DNA of 64,000 bases from NCBI GenBank assembly GCA_963715745.1, contig OY970271.1:2728001-2792000 (forward strand), written 5' to 3'. Under the pieces are notes generated by a model, which saw nothing but the letters and a program-made list of their open reading frames with translations, was not told the origin of the DNA and ran no database searches. The DNA comes from CAWGJF01 sp963715745. Lineage in GTDB: Bacteria > Bacteroidota > Ignavibacteria > Ignavibacteriales > Ignavibacteriaceae. Below, piece after piece: positions 60,557 through 64,000 of this stretch. The translations under genes were made by a program, and so were the position numbers. The stretch's first letter is position 1. Each line of letters opens with the position of its first letter.

Positions 60557-61246
60557 TTATCTGTCAAAGTTTAATCGATAACCAACCCCTTTTATCGTTT
60601 CAATAATATCAGAGTAACTTCCAAGTTTCTTCCTGATTTTTCTTATGTGAACATCTACTGTACGGTCAACTACAAATACATTTTCTCCCCATACTTCTTT
60701 CAGGATTTCCTCTCTGTTATAGACTTTATTCGGGTGATTAGCCATAAAGTACAAAGTTTCAAATTCTTTTCTTGGAAAATTAATTTCTGTTGAATCAATA
60801 AGTACAACATACTTGGATTTATCAATCTTTATATTGCCAATGGAAATTATATTACTTTCTGTATTTCTGTCTTTAAAAACTTCATTTGAATAAAAATTTG
60901 ATTTAACCCTTGCTAATAGTTTCTGAGGTGAAACAGGTTTTTGAATAAAGTCATTAGCTCCAAGATGTAAGCCCATTATCTCATCAGCTTCATTTGATTT
61001 TGCAGTAAGAAAAAGAATAGGAATTTTTGAATATGTTCGGCTTTTTCTTATTTCACTGCAAACCTGGAAACCATCCTTTTTAGGCATCATGATATCAAGA
61101 ATAATCAAGTTAGGAAGTTCAGCAACTTTCTGAATGGCTTCTTCTCCGTCATAAGCAACAAGAACTTCATAATTCTCTTTTTCAAGATTGTATTTAAGAA
61201 TTTCTACTATATCCGGTTCATCATCTGCGAGCAGGATTTTATACAT
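60557..61246 (-). CDS. OmpR/PhoB family response regulator
   Basis: The 229-residue protein has an N-terminal receiver domain (residues 1-115) with phosphoacceptor Asp51 in LIILDIMMPKKDGF and the Lys in QKPVSPQKLL, and a C-terminal winged-helix DNA-binding domain (about 140-229; RKEFETLYFMANHPNKVYNR, VDRTVDVHIRKIRKKLG, IKGVGYRLNFDR). It lies alone, with no histidine kinase next to it, so its partner must be elsewhere or be shared. A phosphate-type regulator is one possibility, as close relatives include PhoB, but the target genes are not known. Confidence 0.9.
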   Translation of the reverse strand: MYKILLADDEPDIVEILKYNLEKENYEVLVAYDGEEAIQKVAELPNLIILDIMMPKKDGFQVCSEIRKSRTYSKIPILFLTAKSNEADEIMGLHLGANDFIQKPVSPQKLLARVKSNFYSNEVFKDRNTESNIISIGNIKIDKSKYVVLIDSTEINFPRKEFETLYFMANHPNKVYNREEILKEVWGENVFVVDRTVDVHIRKIRKKLGSYSDIIETIKGVGYRLNFDR

Positions 61247-61438
61247 ACACTTTTATTTTTGTTTTGTTAAATCAAAATTAAAAAATGTTTTATACTTAAA
61301 TAGATAAATGGAGCAGAGTTAGAAGGATTTAACAATTATTTAATTTACGATTGAAGAATCAATAAATAATCTTTATCAATCTGGTCAATAAATTCTAATC
61401 CTTAGTATTTTAAGTTATATTATAATAACAGCAGAATT

Positions 61439-62812
61439 TCAGTTATCTTTGTAGACAATACCGTACTTTTTAATTAACCTGTGTACAGTTCTTCTGTCCA
61501 TACCACAAAGCTCAGCAGTTTTAGAAACATTGCCGAAATTCTTTTTAAGATGATAAGTTAAATATTCAACTTCAAAATTTTCAAGCATCTTTTCTTTTGC
61601 ATTTGAATAATTATCTTGAAGTGCAGTTAAATCCAGTTCTTTACCTACTTTGGAAATTGGGATCGGTAAATCATTTTTGGTAATTAAATTATCACTGCTT
61701 AAAAAGTACGTTCTTCCAACAACATTTTGAAGTTCACGAATATTACCCGGCCAGCAATATCCCTTTAACAATTCCTTCACGTCTTCAGAAAATAATTTTT
61801 CGCCATCACCTTTTTCCCTGCATACTTCCTGAAGAAAGTGATTAGCCAAAGGAAGAATATCATCCTCTCTTTCTCTTAGTGGCGGTACTTCGATTTGAAA
61901 GGAACTTAATCTGTAAAACAAATCTTCTCTGAAATTACCCAAACTGACTTCTTTATTTAAATCTTTGTTAGATGCGGCAATTATCCTTACATCAATATCA
62001 ATTTCCTGCTGTCCACCGACTCTTCTAATTTTTCGCTCTTCCAGCATTCGAAGCAATTTTACCTGCAGCGACAACGACATTTCCCCAATTTCATCAAGGA
62101 AAAACGTTCCATGATTTGCAAATTCAAGAAGTCCGGGTTTTGTTCTGATTGCACCTGTGAACGCACCCTTTTCATGACCGAACAATTCACTTTCAAAAAG
62201 ATTTTCCGGTAAAGCTCCACAATTAACAGGAACAAAAGGATCAGAACTGCTTTTACTTAACCTGTGAATTGCTCTTGCCAGAACTTCCTTTCCTGTTCCG
62301 CTTTCTCCTGTAATTAAAACATTTATGTTGCTTGAAGCTATTTTTTCAATCATCTGCATAATGTTTTTCATTTTATCGCTTTTATAAATCAATCCTGTTA
62401 AGCCTGTAATATTTTTTATTTCTGCAGATTGCTTTTCCGGTTTTCCTTTTGTACGCGAAAGCGCTTTATCAATACACTCAAATAATTTTTGTGATGTAAA
62501 TGGTTTCTCAAGAAAATCAGAAGCTCCGTATTTCATAGCTTCAACACTGCTTTCAATTGTTCCGTAACCGGAAATCAAAATTACAGGATACTCAGGATGA
62601 AGTTTTTTAGATAACTTCAACAAATCAATTCCGCTGAAGTTTTTCATTTTCAAATCTGTAATTAGTAAATCATATTTTTCCTGTTGTATCACTGTTTTTG
62701 CATAAAGCGGTTCATTTATAACAGTAACTTTAAAATCTGGTTTGTGTGAAAAAAGTTTTTTAAGACTGTTAAGCATTTCTATTTCATCATCAACAACTAA
62801 AATTTTTTTCAT
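61439..62812 (-). CDS. NtrC family sigma-54 response regulator
   Basis: The 457-residue protein has a receiver domain (Asp53 in LLITDLKMKNFSGI), an AAA+ domain with Walker A GESGTGKEV, sigma-54 contact loop GHEKGAFTGAI, Walker B TFFLDEIGEM and an arginine-rich REREDDILPLANHF region, and a C-terminal Fis-type helix-turn-helix (GNVSKTAELCGMDRRTVHRL). It activates sigma-54 promoters when phosphorylated. Its start overlaps the stop codon of the histidine kinase by 4 bp, so the two form a cognate pair. Confidence 0.93.
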   Translation of the reverse strand: MKKILVVDDEIEMLNSLKKLFSHKPDFKVTVINEPLYAKTVIQQEKYDLLITDLKMKNFSGIDLLKLSKKLHPEYPVILISGYGTIESSVEAMKYGASDFLEKPFTSQKLFECIDKALSRTKGKPEKQSAEIKNITGLTGLIYKSDKMKNIMQMIEKIASSNINVLITGESGTGKEVLARAIHRLSKSSSDPFVPVNCGALPENLFESELFGHEKGAFTGAIRTKPGLLEFANHGTFFLDEIGEMSLSLQVKLLRMLEERKIRRVGGQQEIDIDVRIIAASNKDLNKEVSLGNFREDLFYRLSSFQIEVPPLREREDDILPLANHFLQEVCREKGDGEKLFSEDVKELLKGYCWPGNIRELQNVVGRTYFLSSDNLITKNDLPIPISKVGKELDLTALQDNYSNAKEKMLENFEVEYLTYHLKKNFGNVSKTAELCGMDRRTVHRLIKKYGIVYKDN

Positions 62813-64000
62813 TTAGCTTCCTCAAATTCATTAAATGTCAGGATAAAACTTGTGCCGCTGTTTTGTGTTGATTCAACTTTAATGTCTATTTTATGATTTT
62901 TACAAATATTCTGAACGATGTATAAACCAAGTCCGGTTCCTTTATCCTGGGATTTGGAGGTATAGAAAGGGGAAAATATCTGGCTGAGTTTATCTTCTTC
63001 AATTCCGCAGCCGTTATCATTTATAATAAGATAGATTTTTTTATCATCACTTCTTTGCTTCAGTAAAATCTTAATCTCCCCATTATTTTCAATTGCATCT
63101 ATAGAATTTTTAACCAGGTTAATAAGAACCTGTTCAATTTCAAGCGAATCACCTTTAATGAAAGCGTTATTGATTTCAAGATTCAGCTTTAAATGAATAT
63201 TGTTCTTCTCCATTAAAGGTTGAACCAGCTGAAGAGTTTTGGTTATAGATTCAACAAGATTTAATCTTTCCCTTTTTTTACGTGACTTTTTACTGTGACG
63301 AAGAATATTATTTGTGATTGTAGAAATTTTATCTGTCTGGTCAAGTATAACTTTAAAGTCATCTTTATAATTATCTAACTCATTATTATTGCCTGATTCA
63401 AGACTAAGGTAATCAGCCCGCGACATAACAATTGCGGTATGATTATTAATTTCGTGGGCCATTTGTGAAGTTAGTTCACCCAGAATTTTTAATCTGTTTG
63501 CCCTTTGCAGCTGTTCAAAATGGAGTTCGGCATTTTCCTCAATTGAAGCTTTTAAATTTTGTGTCATTAAATTGAATCTTCTGAAAACACTCCCCATCTC
63601 ATCATCTTTATCAACAGGTAATTCAACTTCAAAAGATCCGGATTCAACTATTTTTAATGCTCTGATTAATCTGTTAAGCGGATTACTTATAAAATAACTG
63701 AAGATAAAAAAGAGACCCGTTAATAAAATTATAATAATAGCAACGCCCATAAATATCATATGTTTTGAGCCAGTATAAAAAACTGTTTCTGCAGTTGTTA
63801 ATTCTGTATCTACATCCAGATAATCGATTGCTCCGGGTTCTTTGTGACAACTTTGACATTCAGGTCCATTAAGAATTGGTTCTGTAATAGTATAAACACC
63901 TTCAGGTCTAATTAACCTAATTGATTTCTTATTCTTATCTTTTATAAAAATATGTTCCGGATCAATTTTAATTAAGTTTTTTCCTTTCTCGTTTGGTTCT
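62809..64000 (-). CDS. Haem-motif (CxxCH) sensor histidine kinase, N-terminus cut by the window edge
   Basis: The frame is open to the right edge, so the N-terminus is missing. The visible part starts with a periplasmic sensor whose segment NGPECQSCHKEPGAIDYLDV (63844-63858 for CQSCH) has a c-type haem motif. Then come a membrane helix (FMGVAIIIILLTGLFFIFSY), a HAMP domain (NPLNRLIRALKIVESGSF), HisKA with the phospho-His in TSQMAHEINNHTAIVMS, and HATPase with LVNLVKNSIDAIENN, NDNGCGIEED and GTGLGLYIV. It should phosphorylate the NtrC-type regulator encoded directly after it. The bound haem suggests sensing of redox, oxygen or NO; this is an inference from the motif only. Confidence 0.88.
   Translation of the reverse strand, partial: EPNEKGKNLIKIDPEHIFIKDKNKKSIRLIRPEGVYTITEPILNGPECQSCHKEPGAIDYLDVDTELTTAETVFYTGSKHMIFMGVAIIIILLTGLFFIFSYFISNPLNRLIRALKIVESGSFEVELPVDKDDEMGSVFRRFNLMTQNLKASIEENAELHFEQLQRANRLKILGELTSQMAHEINNHTAIVMSRADYLSLESGNNNELDNYKDDFKVILDQTDKISTITNNILRHSKKSRKKRERLNLVESITKTLQLVQPLMEKNNIHLKLNLEINNAFIKGDSLEIEQVLINLVKNSIDAIENNGEIKILLKQRSDDKKIYLIINDNGCGIEEDKLSQIFSPFYTSKSQDKGTGLGLYIVQNICKNHKIDIKVESTQNSGTSFILTFNEFEEAK

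Noticed and set aside
1..64000. CRISPR arrays, prophage genes and insertion sequences
   Set aside because: No regularly spaced direct repeats, cas genes, integrases, phage structural genes or transposase motifs were found on either strand.

Overview
The window comes from an AT-rich genome, most likely a free-living member of the Ignavibacteria (Chlorobi/Bacteroidota superphylum). Two secreted proteins end in a type IX secretion (T9SS) sorting domain with the motif QNYPNPFNPSTKI. PorV/PorQ-like outer-membrane proteins are encoded nearby, and some promoters look like the Bacteroidota -33/-7 type (TTG, about 20 bp, TATGTTTA). The content is mainly chromosomal: I see no phage, insertion sequence, integrase or CRISPR array. 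The taxonomic placement is inferred from these motifs, not from a search.

Layout. (1) 1-10.7 kb, minus strand: a surface-polysaccharide locus with an SLBB export protein, a Wzz-like chain-length protein, UDP-glucuronate decarboxylase, an FkbM methyltransferase, a MurJ/Wzx-type flippase, an O-antigen ligase/polymerase, GT9 and GT4 glycosyltransferases and a SAM methyltransferase. (2) 10.7-14.4 kb, minus: ybaB, recR, a methyltransferase, two tandem NTF2-like lipoproteins and ftsX. (3) 14.5-21.7 kb, plus: a degenerate PurC-like protein, psd and pssA (phosphatidylethanolamine synthesis), purS and purQ, tatA, sucD, ndk, a NamZ-type muramidase and a lipoprotein. (4) 21.7-33.4 kb, minus: nfeD, yajC, tgt, a DCC thiol oxidoreductase, a CNNM/CorC transporter, a UbiA-family prenyltransferase, the methylmalonyl-CoA mutase large subunit, mutL, folA, thyA and a glycerate kinase. 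(5) 33.5-38.1 kb: two GT39-like membrane glycosyltransferases, a FemAB/GNAT-like protein and a methyltransferase. (6) 38.2-45.3 kb: T9SS cargo proteins, PorV/PorQ-like proteins and a beta-propeller protein. (7) 45.3-49.9 kb, minus: a tightly coupled five-gene cassette of polysaccharide deacetylase, GT2, radical SAM, outer-membrane protein and site-2 protease. (8) 50-56.7 kb: a frameshifted EamA transporter, a DUF1361 protein, pdxH, a 1205-residue E2-E1 fusion 2-oxoglutarate dehydrogenase (Kgd type) and a MORN-repeat protein. (9) 57.2-64 kb: a STAS protein, a pilin-like protein, tRNA-Gly and tRNA-Val, an outer-membrane barrel, a PhoB-type regulator, and an NtrC-type regulator with a sensor kinase whose periplasmic part carries a CxxCH haem motif.

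How the genes fit together. SucD, the fused 2-oxoglutarate dehydrogenase and methylmalonyl-CoA mutase all meet at succinyl-CoA. ThyA and FolA form a thymidylate/folate pair overlapping mutL. Region 1, the GT39 pair and the five-gene cassette all serve the cell surface.

Most notable points: a tRNA-Gly with a 6-nt anticodon loop; three places where a reading frame is broken or lacks a start, two of them clear one-base changes in A runs; the Kgd-type fusion enzyme; the haem-motif kinase; the PurC-like protein lacking family motifs; the five-gene cassette; and two palindromic intergenic repeats.
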